Assembly: GCA_028876495.1 (NCBI GenBank)
Contig: JAGWRO010000073.1
Span: 1-32,589, forward strand
From: Bacteroidota bacterium
Lineage (GTDB): Bacteria; Bacteroidota; Bacteroidia; Chitinophagales; Chitinophagaceae
DNA: 32,589 nucleotides
Direction: 5' to 3'
Of this stretch, positions 8,110-17,700 are shown one piece after another. How positions within the stretch are numbered: position 1 is the first letter of the stretch; every line of letters begins with the position of its first letter. The notes under the pieces are model-generated. The model saw nothing but the letters and a program-made list of their open reading frames with translations. It did no database searches and was not told the origin of the DNA. The translations under genes were made by a program, and so were the position numbers.

Positions 8110-9180
8110 TTGAAAAATGTAATCAGAAGATTAAGTAACTGGCAGCATTGGCCTTTTTTCCCATTTTACTTCCCTTTGTTTTTTGTATGGTCTTGGTATA
8201 TGCTGAAAAGCCGCGCTATTTGGTTCTTCAGTACTTCCAATCCTACCCTCACTTTTGGGGGTTTTGAAGGCGAAAGTAAAAAAGAGATGTACGACCTGCT
8301 TCCGGAAAAATATTTTCCAAAAACCATTTACATCAGCCCGCAACAAACATTTGACCAAGTGCTGGAGAAGGTTCGCTCCGGTTCTTTCTCCTACCCTTTT
8401 ATTGTAAAGCCTGATGTGGGAATGGAAGGAATCCTTTTCAGGAAAATCGATAATGAACAACACCTTGAAACTTATCACCGCAATATGCCGGCTCAATACA
8501 TAATCCAGGATTTTGTTGATTATCCCATGGAGATCGGGGTCTTCTATTATCGTCATCCAACAAATAATTCAGGAGTTATTACGGCATTATTCTCCAAAAA
8601 ATTACCACTAATTAAAGGCGATGGCTTTTCAACGATAAAAGAAATAGTAGAAGAAGAACAGCCTGAAATAGCAGAAGAATTATTAAAACTGGAGGAAAGT
8701 GAATTAGGTAGAGTTTTGAAAAAAGAGGAGATCATTAATTTATCGTTTATAGGTAACCGTTATCATGGCGCCACCTTTCATGATTTATCGGAGCATATAG
8801 ACGAAACACTGATGGAACTTTTTGATAGGATCAGTCATGATAGCCGGTTTTATTACGGACGGTATGATATCAAATGTTCTTCAATCGAAGATCTTAAAAA
8901 AGGAATCAACTTTTCCATTCTTGAATTTAACGGGGCCGGCTCTATTCCCAATCATATTTACACCGGCAGGCATTCTCTGATAGAAGCTTATAAAGAAATT
9001 TGCAAACACTGGAAAGTACTCTATGAAATAAGTGCCTATAATCGCCGGGAAGGTTTAGCCTATTGGAATACATTGAAAGGGTATAGATATTTGCGCAAGG
9101 CCAATAAACACTTTAGGGTTTTAAAAAAATGTGACAGTCTTATCCTTCTAAAAAACAAAAAAATTTCCACCAATCCCTAA
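8110..9180 (+). CDS. ATP-grasp superfamily protein of unknown substrate
   Basis: This 356-aa protein appears to start at TTG (8110). The next in-frame ATG would remove the aromatic N-terminal segment (about residues 11-40), which I recall as shared by relatives. That segment is followed by GGFEGESKKEMYDLLP. Residues near 97-103 (YPFIVKPDVG) look like the ATP-binding lysine strand of ATP-grasp enzymes. Further on, IIQDFVDYPMEIGVFYY and FSILEFNGAGSIPNHIY resemble the hinge and the metal-binding E-x-N region. ATP-grasp enzymes ligate a carboxylate to an amine or thiol through an acyl-phosphate. The substrate here is unknown; the link to panD, 12 bp upstream, is suggestive only. It converges with the PAP2 gene with 8 bp between stops. 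Confidence 0.75.
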   Translation: MKNVIRRLSNWQHWPFFPFYFPLFFVWSWYMLKSRAIWFFSTSNPTLTFGGFEGESKKEMYDLLPEKYFPKTIYISPQQTFDQVLEKVRSGSFSYPFIVKPDVGMEGILFRKIDNEQHLETYHRNMPAQYIIQDFVDYPMEIGVFYYRHPTNNSGVITALFSKKLPLIKGDGFSTIKEIVEEEQPEIAEELLKLEESELGRVLKKEEIINLSFIGNRYHGATFHDLSEHIDETLMELFDRISHDSRFYYGRYDIKCSSIEDLKKGINFSILEFNGAGSIPNHIYTGRHSLIEAYKEICKHWKVLYEISAYNRREGLAYWNTLKGYRYLRKANKHFRVLKKCDSLILLKNKKISTNP

Positions 9181-9188
9181 AAAAAATC

Positions 9189-10151
9189 CTATTTCCTGAA
9201 AGTATAAACCAGCCCCGGTTCATAATGACCCAGGTTATATTGAAGATGAAAAGAAATCGTGTTCCGTGGCTTTGCTGACGCTGATGTTTTTGCAAAACGA
9301 TGGTAGTTGTTTAGAATATTTTTTCCGGTTAAATAGCCTAACGCCGCACCCACAAATACATCAGTTGTCCAGTGCACATTCTCAGTAACCCTGCTTATTC
9401 CAATCAATGAAGCAACCGTATATACCAAAACAGGAATCACAGGTTTGTCTCTGTATTCAGACGCAAAAACAGTTGCAACAGCAAAAGCCACCGTTGTATG
9501 CCCTGAAGGAAAAGAACTGTATGTTTTTTTTCCATTGGCGTCTCTCTCTGCCTTGGTAAAAGGCCCCAAAAACCGTGGTGAAGCTACCTGGTCAGGCCTG
9601 TAATAAGAAGGTCGTGTTTCCCCGGTAAGAAATTTGACAACCGTAACGACAGTAGCTCCTGTAACATAAGCCTGGGAAGCTAAAAGAGTGGTGGTTACCA
9701 TTTTTTTATTATCAAAAATCAACCCATAGCCCGCCAGCCCCACTAGTGCAAATCCTTCATACACTCCCCCTAAATCAGTAACATAATGACTGATGTTTTT
9801 TACAGAAGTGCTCCTTTCAAGCAGTTTGAGTGCTTCCTGCTGAATGGGTTTATCCACCAGGAAGAGCGTCCCGGTTCCTGCAGCAAAAATTCCTAAATTT
9901 TTCCAATCTGTTCCACTCATATGAAACGGTTTGGTAAACTCCTGCTTTAAACTGTTTTGTAATAATAAGAGATACATTTTGGGTTTTAATAGTGATTTTT
10001 CATGAGAGCATGAAGAATTAACAGGATCACCCGCACTATCTTTTTTCAGGCAAAACCTGCCGGGTTTATTTACAAGCGTGTCCTGTGAAAATGCGGCAAA
10101 GTTGACAAAAAGCATCGACAGGATTAACACCCATATTTTTCGGAGTTTCAT
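9189..10151 (-). CDS. PAP2-family lipid phosphatase
   Basis: The 320-aa protein has a signal peptide (cleavage near FSQ, residue 23) and several hydrophobic helices. All three phosphatase motifs are present: KFLTGETRP (Lys173 to Arg180-Pro181), PSGH (215-218) and SRVTENVHWTTD (Ser253-Arg254, His260, Asp264). His218 and His260 would be the acid/base and the nucleophile. Members remove phosphate from membrane lipids such as undecaprenyl diphosphate or phosphatidic acid on the periplasmic side. The N-terminal region of about 70 residues beyond the signal peptide contains three cysteines and is less conserved. Which lipid is used cannot be told from sequence. It is transcribed alone, toward the ATP-grasp gene. 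Confidence 0.9.
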   Translation of the reverse strand: MKLRKIWVLILSMLFVNFAAFSQDTLVNKPGRFCLKKDSAGDPVNSSCSHEKSLLKPKMYLLLLQNSLKQEFTKPFHMSGTDWKNLGIFAAGTGTLFLVDKPIQQEALKLLERSTSVKNISHYVTDLGGVYEGFALVGLAGYGLIFDNKKMVTTTLLASQAYVTGATVVTVVKFLTGETRPSYYRPDQVASPRFLGPFTKAERDANGKKTYSSFPSGHTTVAFAVATVFASEYRDKPVIPVLVYTVASLIGISRVTENVHWTTDVFVGAALGYLTGKNILNNYHRFAKTSASAKPRNTISFHLQYNLGHYEPGLVYTFRK

Positions 10152-10211
10152 GTAACAGGATTTCTGAGTGTAGAATTCAAAGGGTTTTTATCGGTAAAAT
10201 GTAATTTTTAA

Positions 10212-11486
10212 TTATTCAATTGCTAAATCATTAAAAATGATTTCAACGATATGCTGTTCTTTTTTATAATCATAGCTAATTGAAAAACCGTAAATATCGG
10301 TAATCGTTTTCACAATTGACAAACCTAATCCCAGCGAATCACCCGAAGAAGATTCCTTTTTAAACCGCCCGATTAATTCAGCGGCATTCGTACGTAGTTC
10401 CGGCCCCGTATTACTTACCCGAAAATAGGTTTTGTTAAGTTCAACAGTAATATTGCCATTATCAATATTGTGTTTTATCGCATTGGAAATAACATTAGAG
10501 ATCAAAATTTCTGCAAGAGATTCATTCATTTGCATAATAACTTTGTCCTCTATATTTTTTAAAATTCTCAGGCCTTTGGCCTGTGCCAGTTCATCAAAAT
10601 TATCAATATAACGTTGTAACATAGACGAAAAATCAATAGTGTCAATATGGGCAAATTGAAGATTTTCAATTTTTGCCAGCAACAATAAAGATTGGTTTAG
10701 CCTTGAAAGCCTTGATGCCGCTTCATTCAGGCTTTGCAAAACATTGATCTGCGTTTCCGTTAAATTTTCTGATTGCGATAATAATTCAACTTTGTTTTTA
10801 ATTATGGCCAAAGGGGTTTGTATTTCGTGCGAAGCATTTTCCGTAAATCCTTTGAGCGTCTGGTAATCCCTGGTTACTTTTTGAGTCATAAAAAGAACCG
10901 TATCATTCAGTTCTTTAAATTCATCAATATCTGTTTTTTGAAGTGCAATTTTATTTTTTGAAAAGAAATTAAACTGGTTTAATTGCTCCAGCGTATTACG
11001 GAAAGGTTTCCAAAGGTTACTTAATAAAAACCTGTTGGAGATAAAGAGGATCAATAATAAAATAGCAATAATAAAAAAAGTGATCATCAATATCAGCCTT
11101 ACTATATCTTCTGTTTCCTGTTGCGATTTTTTAACTGTAGCAATAAAATGTTTGTCTCCCTGTATTACTAAAAAATCAATCCTTCTGAAGGATTCTCCTT
11201 CATGTTCCCTTTTATTATAAACATCCTGGGTTGAGTACCTATCTTTAAATTCAACAAGATTCGTGGGGTGAAATGATATCTGCTGATCTTTATAATCGGA
11301 GGTTTCAGGAAGCTGGCCTGTTTCTTTTAAATGCTGAAAGATCTCATTCTGCTCGACCCTGAGATCTTTATCCAACTGGTAAATCAATATCCGGTGAAGT
11401 ATAAAATAATAACCGATACTGCTTATTAAAAGAATCGCGATAATAATAGGAATCGTGACGCGGTTGTATTTTGCAATTAATTTCAT
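10212..11486 (-). CDS. two-component sensor histidine kinase
   Basis: The 424-aa membrane kinase has TM1 at about 11-31, an extracytoplasmic sensor loop of about 100 residues (30-130), TM2 at about 130-152, and a linker. The HisKA domain has FTENASHEIQTPL with phospho-acceptor His220. In the ATPase domain the N-box is LISNVISNAIKHN (Asn331 and Asn335), G1 is degenerate (SNTGPE, Asn instead of the usual Asp), and the glycine lid is GLGLSIVK (386-393). The start chosen is the ATG at 11486; a GTG 42 bp upstream would add residues unlike a membrane protein N-terminus. It lies 100 bp downstream of the response regulator on the same strand and is very likely its partner. The signal is unknown. Confidence 0.92.
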   Translation of the reverse strand: MKLIAKYNRVTIPIIIAILLISSIGYYFILHRILIYQLDKDLRVEQNEIFQHLKETGQLPETSDYKDQQISFHPTNLVEFKDRYSTQDVYNKREHEGESFRRIDFLVIQGDKHFIATVKKSQQETEDIVRLILMITFFIIAILLLILFISNRFLLSNLWKPFRNTLEQLNQFNFFSKNKIALQKTDIDEFKELNDTVLFMTQKVTRDYQTLKGFTENASHEIQTPLAIIKNKVELLSQSENLTETQINVLQSLNEAASRLSRLNQSLLLLAKIENLQFAHIDTIDFSSMLQRYIDNFDELAQAKGLRILKNIEDKVIMQMNESLAEILISNVISNAIKHNIDNGNITVELNKTYFRVSNTGPELRTNAAELIGRFKKESSSGDSLGLGLSIVKTITDIYGFSISYDYKKEQHIVEIIFNDLAIE

Positions 11487-11586
11487 CTGAAAACATTTGT
11501 TGTTTAAAACCGGGCAAATGGAACTCACCTAATGTGTAATACCGTTCTTTGCACACCTCACATAAATACCTGATCTCATCTTCGGC

Positions 11587-12258
11587 TCATTGGTCGGTAA
11601 ATTTATACCCCATTCCATAAACAGACTTAATATAATCTGCATCACCGGCATCTATTAATTTTTTGCGAAGGTTTTTGATATGGGTATAAATAAAATCAAA
11701 ATTGCCGCCCATCTCATTTCCCCAAAGATGCTCTGCTATGGCATCTTTAGAGATCAGTCTTTTTTTATTGGAAACAAAATACAAGAGCAATTCGTATTCT
11801 TTTTTGGTAAGTTCTACTGTATTATTTTCAACCGTTACCGATTTTCTTTGTGTATCTACGCAAAGGTTGCCAAACTTAATAATGCTGTTTCCATCAAAGT
11901 TTTTTCTCCTGATAATGGCTGCAATGCGGGCATTCAATTCTGAAAGATGAAAAGGTTTTGACAAATAATCATCCGCACCAAGGTTCAACCCTGTTATTTT
12001 ATCATCCAATGAATTTTTAGCAGAAATGATCAGCACACCATCGGTCTTATTATCTTCTTTTATCTGTTCAAGAATTTTTAAACCATCGCCACCTGGCAAG
12101 GTGATATCAAGAAGAATGCAATCATACGTATTGTATTCAATTTTTTCAAGGGCGTTCCGGTAGTCCGCAGCGGTTTCACAAGTGTATTCCTGTGCAGAAA
12201 GATAATCGACTATACTTTCACTTAGTGCCTTTTCATCTTCTATAATTAAGATTTTCAA
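11587..12258 (-). CDS. OmpR/PhoB-family response regulator
   Basis: This 223-aa regulator has an N-terminal receiver domain with the acidic pair Glu7-Asp8, phospho-acceptor Asp51 in DCILLDITLP, and a conserved Lys in ISAKN. It is followed by a winged-helix DNA-binding domain ending in YIKSVYGMGYKF, the typical recognition-wing ending. The start is TTG at 12258, which places the first beta strand (KILIIEDE) directly after the initiator; no ATG is nearby. It is the first gene of a leftward pair with the membrane histidine kinase. By family it acts as a phosphorylation-controlled transcription factor; its targets are unknown, though the inverted repeat at 12318-12348 upstream is a possible site. 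Confidence 0.93.
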   Translation of the reverse strand: MKILIIEDEKALSESIVDYLSAQEYTCETAADYRNALEKIEYNTYDCILLDITLPGGDGLKILEQIKEDNKTDGVLIISAKNSLDDKITGLNLGADDYLSKPFHLSELNARIAAIIRRKNFDGNSIIKFGNLCVDTQRKSVTVENNTVELTKKEYELLLYFVSNKKRLISKDAIAEHLWGNEMGGNFDFIYTHIKNLRKKLIDAGDADYIKSVYGMGYKFTDQ

Positions 12259-12317
12259 TTAATTATTTTTTTGAAAAAGTACAAAATGATTCTGAAGATA
12301 TTTTGAAGAATATTTTA

Positions 12318-12348
12318 CCTGGCTAAATACTACGGAAATTTAACCAGG
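12318..12348. promoter_or_regulatory. inverted repeat in divergent promoter region
   Basis: CCTGGCTAAAT (12318-12328) and ATTTAACCAGG (12338-12348) are 11-nt arms with one mismatch and a 9-nt spacer. The site lies between two divergent signalling genes (starts at 12258 and 12496), 60 bp upstream of the response regulator, and could be an operator or an RNA hairpin. Apart from this, the 237-bp gap shows nothing recognisable, and no TAnnTTTG box was found. Confidence 0.45.
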
Positions 12349-12495
12349 ATTATAATCTTACCTATTTCTTCATTTACTGGCTTTTAAAAAACTGACAATA
12401 AAAGATTTAGGGTAATTTATTGCAATATCAATTCTCAAACTACGTTAATAATCACTATAAATTATTCTGCCAACTAAAAAAATCTATTTTTTTAA

Positions 12496-13710
12496 ATGAA
12501 AAGTACATTTTTCCCTGTTCCTTCAAATGAGAAAAACCGTTTAAAAGCACTTTACCAGTATGATCTGCTTGATTCACTTTCAGAAAAAGAATATGATTTC
12601 ATTACCAATATAGCCACGCAAATATGCAATACACAAGCTTCTCTTATTACCTTGCTTGATGAAAAAAGGCAGTTTGTAAAATCAAGTTTTGGATTTGAAA
12701 TAAGGGAAACACCCAGGGAACTTTCTTTCTGCAATTATACCATTCTTGATCCGCATAATGTAAATGAAGTGCCTGATCTCAGGCGTGATGCACGTTATAA
12801 TTCAAACCCGTTGGTGACCGGAGATCCACATGCTGTGTTTTATGCCGGCGCGCCATTGGTAACTCCCGAAGGGTTTGTCCTGGGTTCGATTTGCGTTTTA
12901 CATCCGGAATCTAAAAAACTTACCAAAGAGCAGCAGGATGCCTTAAAAGCACTTGCCCAACAGGTAATAATAATAATAGAGTTAAGGAAGAAAAATAAAG
13001 ACCTGAAACTCGTACAGCAAAAATTAAAGAGTACCAACAGGAGCTTAAAGGAATTTACAAAATTAGTTTCGCATGATATGAAAACGCCCCTGGCTAATAT
13101 CACCATGTTGTCAAAGGGATTTAGAGGAAACTATAAAAATATCCTGGATAAAAGCGCTGATGGTTATATTGAACTGATACAAAAAAGCGCAACAGAATTG
13201 ATTGCGTTTATTGACCGGATGTTTAAAAACAGTAATAAAAAAGTGAGCAAAAAGGCAGATGAAAAAGTGGTAAATACCCGAAAAGTTTTAAACAAAGTAA
13301 TCGGCCTCCTTGCTCCACCAAAAGATATTGAAATCATTATAAAAGGAAATTTTCCTAAAGTGCCGGTTAATGAAATTGCTCTGCAGCAAGTGTTTCAAAA
13401 CCTGATAACCAATGCGATCAAATACAACGATAAACCTAAAGGAGTTATCAATATATTGGCGGACAGAGATCAGGAATATCATTATTTCTATTTCTCTGAT
13501 AACGGCTCTGGTATTGAAGAAAAAGATCTCGAAAAAATATTCCATAAACAACAAACGCTTGATAAAACAGACCGTTATGGAAATAAGGGAACAGGAATCG
13601 GGCTGGCACAGGTAAAGCGGATTATTGAATCTGCAGGAGGAAATATTTCTGTTGCTTCTACTTTAAATGAAGGAACTGATTTTAAAATTACACTTCCCCA
13701 GTATAATTAA
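12496..13710 (+). CDS. soluble GAF-domain sensor histidine kinase
   Basis: The 404-aa protein has no membrane segment. A GAF domain spans about 20-162 (for example QASLITLLDEKRQFVKSSFG and VFYAGAPLVTPEGFVLGSICVL) and is joined by a coiled-coil linker (about 163-187) to HisKA with VSHDMKTPLANI (His193). The ATPase domain has N-box VFQNLITNAIKYND (Asn302 and Asn306), G1 DNGSG (335-339) and G2 GTGIGL (365-370), all intact. GAF domains bind small molecules or chromophores; this one has no obvious bilin cysteine context and its ligand is unknown. No response regulator lies beside it on its own strand, so its partner could be the divergent regulator or one encoded elsewhere. The start is the ATG at 12496. 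Confidence 0.92.
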   Translation: MKSTFFPVPSNEKNRLKALYQYDLLDSLSEKEYDFITNIATQICNTQASLITLLDEKRQFVKSSFGFEIRETPRELSFCNYTILDPHNVNEVPDLRRDARYNSNPLVTGDPHAVFYAGAPLVTPEGFVLGSICVLHPESKKLTKEQQDALKALAQQVIIIIELRKKNKDLKLVQQKLKSTNRSLKEFTKLVSHDMKTPLANITMLSKGFRGNYKNILDKSADGYIELIQKSATELIAFIDRMFKNSNKKVSKKADEKVVNTRKVLNKVIGLLAPPKDIEIIIKGNFPKVPVNEIALQQVFQNLITNAIKYNDKPKGVINILADRDQEYHYFYFSDNGSGIEEKDLEKIFHKQQTLDKTDRYGNKGTGIGLAQVKRIIESAGGNISVASTLNEGTDFKITLPQYN

Positions 13711-13713
13711 ATC

Positions 13714-13732
13714 TTTATTCCCCGGGAATAAA
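13714..13732. terminator. hairpin between convergent genes
   Basis: TTTATTCC (13714-13721), loop CCG, GGAATAAA (13725-13732) form an 8-bp perfect stem just after the GAF kinase stop and 46 bp from the end of the convergent thioesterase gene. A-rich sequence follows on the right and T-rich sequence precedes on the left, so it may act in both directions. The stem is AT-rich. Confidence 0.45.
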
Positions 13733-13777
13733 AATATTCCATATTTATTAGTTTACTGTTGGAGTAAGTGAATACAA

Positions 13778-14188
13778 TCATTTAAAATATCCCTCCAGCT
13801 TTTCTTTTATTTTTTGGGGAATATCCAAACGTTTCTTCGTTTTAGCATCTAAGAAAAATAAAGTAACCTCTCCCACATTCAACAATTCATTTTTCTCATT
13901 ATAAATTTCATTGTGGAAAACAATCCTGGAATGCAAAGGCATTTCTTTTACCGTAGTAACCACCGTTAGCAGATCATCATATAAAGCAGGCCGCAAAAAC
14001 CGGCTGTGAATTTCGGTTACAGGCATAATCACCCCGGTCGCTTCTATTTCTTTATACGTTAAACCCAGGCTACGCAAAGCTTCTGTCCTTCCTATTTCAT
14101 AAAGCTGCGCATAATTTCCATAGTACACTACGCCCATTTGGTCAGTAAAAGCATAATGAATTCTTATTTGATTTTTGAATGTAAACAT
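13778..14188 (-). CDS. acyl-CoA thioesterase, YbgC/4HBT hotdog family
   Basis: At 136 aa the protein has hotdog-fold length. The N-terminal signature YAFTDQMGVVYYGNYAQLYE contains catalytic Asp16 and the VYYGNY segment of the 4-hydroxybenzoyl-CoA thioesterase / YbgC group, followed by EIGRTEALRSLGL. Enzymes of this type hydrolyse acyl-CoA thioesters in the cytoplasm. YbgC itself is tied to the Tol-Pal envelope system in proteobacteria, but no tol genes are seen here. The preceding gene on the same strand is a DoxX protein, 42 bp upstream, and the spacer contains short TCTAAACT-like repeats. The substrate is not predictable. Confidence 0.9.
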   Translation of the reverse strand: MFTFKNQIRIHYAFTDQMGVVYYGNYAQLYEIGRTEALRSLGLTYKEIEATGVIMPVTEIHSRFLRPALYDDLLTVVTTVKEMPLHSRIVFHNEIYNEKNELLNVGEVTLFFLDAKTKKRLDIPQKIKEKLEGYFK

Positions 14189-14230
14189 GTTCTAAACTTC
14201 TAAACTCTCTAAACTTCCAAACCTTACTAC

Positions 14231-14638
14231 CTACTTCCCGATCATTGCATCAACACTTATTTTTCCGGGCCCGCAAAATAAAATAGTGATAGTTGCTGCA
14301 AGATAGATAGCGCCACGTTCACCTGGTCCAAGTATCTGCCCGTGAGTAGCCACAAAAACAACCACGCCCATTGCAATTAAAATAGGAATACAGGCAAACC
14401 TGGTGAACAATCCCAATATTAAAAAGATGGAACAGAACAATTCTGCGAAGATGACTAATGCAAGAGAAAGGGTGGAACCCATGTGAAGAAAATTCATGAA
14501 TTTAAAACGGAGAGAATTAAAAGCAATCAATTTGCTATAACCATGGCTGGCGAGCAGAACACCCAAAACCACTCTTAAAACCAACATCCCAAAATTGAAG
14601 CCTGCATTCGAATATTTTGTGGACAGAAATTTGCTCAT
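14231..14638 (-). CDS. DoxX family membrane protein
   Basis: The 135-aa protein has four hydrophobic helices (about 14-32, 50-75, 80-100 and 108-125). The motif VLRVVLGVLLASHGYSKL near the N-terminus is characteristic of DoxX/DUF417-type small membrane proteins, as is the central FAELFCSIFLILGLFTR. DoxX-like proteins have been linked to quinone-dependent redox chemistry and oxidative-stress complexes, but for most the role is unknown. It is the first gene of a probable two-gene leftward unit with the thioesterase, divergent from the large TPR gene. The start is the ATG at 14638. Confidence 0.88.
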   Translation of the reverse strand: MSKFLSTKYSNAGFNFGMLVLRVVLGVLLASHGYSKLIAFNSLRFKFMNFLHMGSTLSLALVIFAELFCSIFLILGLFTRFACIPILIAMGVVVFVATHGQILGPGERGAIYLAATITILFCGPGKISVDAMIGK

Positions 14639-14735
14639 ATCTTTTTATAATTGTATTAACAAAGATTTGTGCAATTTAAAGTGTTTTTAATATCATTCAA
14701 ATATTTTGAAATCAAAATTAGTGAAATGGTGTTTG

Positions 14736-14743
14736 TATTTTTG
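14736..14743 (+). promoter_or_regulatory. candidate -7 element TATTTTTG for the TPR operon
   Basis: TATTTTTG matches TAnnTTTG in the 161-bp divergent gap and lies 57-80 bp upstream of the possible starts of the TPR gene. TTTG at 14705-14708 lies upstream but 27 nt away, longer than the usual -33 spacing. Confidence 0.38.
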
Positions 14744-14799
14744 CGAGAAGCAAAATCCTTTACAAGTAATAACGATTTGTTTGTTTTTTAAATTCAATA

Positions 14800-17700
14800 T
14801 TGAAAATTAAAAATATAAAGTTGATGACGCGTCTTTTTCTTCCCCTGGTGTTTATGATTCTTTCTGCTCCCTGTTTTTCTCAGGCGAATTATTTTGTAAC
14901 CGATCCGCAGAAAAATTTTAAAGAGGCCGAAGATCTGTTTATGAAAGGAGAATACAGTCTTGCCTATCCCCTGCTTAAACCTTTGCTGGATAAGTATCCT
15001 GAAAATACCAAAAGCAGTCATGCCTATTTAAACCAGGACTTGGAATATTATTACGTCGTTTGTGAACTAAAACTAAACCAGCAGGTAGCCGAAGATGCAG
15101 CCAAAAGTTTTATAGATGCGGCCAACAACGAACCGAGGCAGCAACTAATGAGTTTCCATCTGGCACAATATTATTTTACCCAAAATGATTTTGCGCGCGC
15201 GGTGGTTTATTATGAAAGAGCCGGTTACAACAACCTGAGCAATGAGCAAATTGCTGATTCAAAATTTGAACTTGCTTATTCGTATTTTAAAACAGGACAA
15301 TACACAAGCGCCAAACCATTATTTGATGAAATACATCAGCTTCCTTCCAACAAGTATTATTATGACGCTAATTATTATTATGGTTTTTTAAGTTACCGCG
15401 ATCATGATTATAATAATGCTTTGGCCTCTTTTCAAAAAGTAGAATCTATTCCAAAATACCGCGGACTGGTGCCTTACTATATTGCGCAGATCTATTATTT
15501 CCAGGGAAACAAAGACCAGGCCTTGCGTTACGGCGAAAGCAAACTTGGTCAGGATGACATTTACAACAGGAAAGATTTGAATCTCCTAATGGGACAAATT
15601 TATTTTGAGAAAAAAGATTTTGCCAAAGCGCTGCCTTTACTGGAAGCCTATGTGCAGAGCAGCGATAAAGTTTCCAAAGAAGTAATGTACGAATTAAGCT
15701 ATTGTTATTACAATGCCAACGATGTACAAAAAGCAATAGATGGATTCAAACAATTGAGTAATGAAAAAGATTCTTTAGGCCAAAATTCAATGTACCTTTT
15801 GGGAGATTTGTATTTAAAAACCGGGCAAAAAGAAAATGCACGTAATGCATTTCTTTACAGTGCTGATAATAACAGCAACCTGAAACAGCAGGAAATCTCA
15901 CGATTCAATTATGCAAAACTTTCTTATGAACTGGGTTACCAGGATGTAGCATTAAGTTCAATGAATAAATTTCTTGATCTCTATCCTCAGTCTGTTTATG
16001 CCAATGAAGGAAAAGAGATTATTATTAATCTTTTGGCCAATACCAACAATTACGATCAGGCACTTTCATTATACCAATCGTTTGGGGAACCAACGCCAAC
16101 GATGAAGAAAATTTATCCGAAAATTCTTTTTGGGCGGGCTACAGAATATATCAATGGTCAGCAATTAAATGAAGCCGATGACCTCCTCACCAAAATAATC
16201 AACGACCCGAACGCCGGCCAGGTTTTACCTTTTGCTTATTTCTGGAAAGGAGAAGTTTCGTACAGGCTTAACCGTTATGATGAAGCGGTAAAATACACAA
16301 ACGAATACCTTCGATATGGCGGCATCCAGGGAGAAGCCAGCCCTACAGATGCAAAGTATATTCTCGGGTACAGCTACCTAAACCTTGAAAACTATTCCCA
16401 ATCGCTTGCCAATTTTAAGCAGGTAGCTCCGGTTGTTTCTCCACGATCTTCTGCACTTCAACAAGATGCCTATGTAAGAGCTGCCGATAGTTACTTCATG
16501 ATGAAGAATTACAGCACAGCCAAAACCATGTATCAAAATGTAATTAATGATGGATTGGCTCAAAGTGATTATGCACTATACCAGGTAGCACTGATAAATG
16601 GTATTAATAATCCTGCTGAAAAGATCAGGACATTTAATACGCTTACAGAACGATACCCTCAAAGCGACCTGGTATCAGAATCTTACATGCAGATCGCCAA
16701 TGCCTATATGGTCCAGGAAAAATTCAGGGATGCGATTCCGTATTTAAATAAAATCTTAAACATCAAATCAGCCGCAAGTCAATATCCCAAAGTTTATTTG
16801 AAATTGGGGCTTGCCAATTACAACCTTAACAACAACCAGGAAGCATTGCAGGATTATCAAAAGCTCGTAAGCCAATATCCGCAATCTGACGAAGCGAATG
16901 AAGCCCTTGATAATATGAAGAACATTTATGTGGAAATGGGAAAGCCTAATGATTATGTAGCCTTTGTACAAAAAACAGGAAAAGTGATCAGCATTTCAGA
17001 AGCAGATTCATTAACTTATGCAGCTGCAGAATTACAATTTACCAATAACGATTGTACTGCGGCCATCAATTCATTCAATAATTATCTCAGCAAATATCCC
17101 CAGGGCGCCTATATATTGAATGCTAACTTTTATAAAAGCGAATGTTATTCAAAAAATAAAGATTGGCAAAATGCTGTAACAGGTTACGAAGCCGTTTTAA
17201 ACGAAGGCACCAGCCCTTTTGCAGAAAGGTCTGCATTTGCTGCAGCAAGGATATTCTACTTTGAGCTAAAAGATTATCAACAATCAAAAACTTATTTTTC
17301 AAAATTGCTGGAACTGGCAACCACTCCTGAAAACCAGCTTGAAGCCTTGCGTGGCCTGGTTAGAAGTTACTATCAAACCAAAGATTTTGCCGAAGCCAAT
17401 AATATTGCCAAAGAATTACTTACTAAAAAAGGCATCAGTACGGATGATAAGGCCATCGCCAATCTGGTGCTCGGCAAATCGCTCCAGGTAAACAACCAGT
17501 GTGAAGACGCTATTAAAGCCTTCAAAGAAGTTTCGGCAGTTAATAAATCAGAGTGGGGTGCAGAAGCACGTTACGAAACAGCCAATTGTTATTACACGCT
17601 TAACCAACTCAAAATAGCTGAAAAAGCAGCGCTTGATGTAATAAAAGTTACCGGCTCTTACGATTATTGGGTGGCCAAAGCCTATATTTTATTAGGTGAT

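Noticed and set aside
11487-11528. GTG start extending the histidine kinase by 14 residues
   Set aside because: The ATG at 11486 gives a normal short N-terminus before TM1; the extension has no supporting feature.
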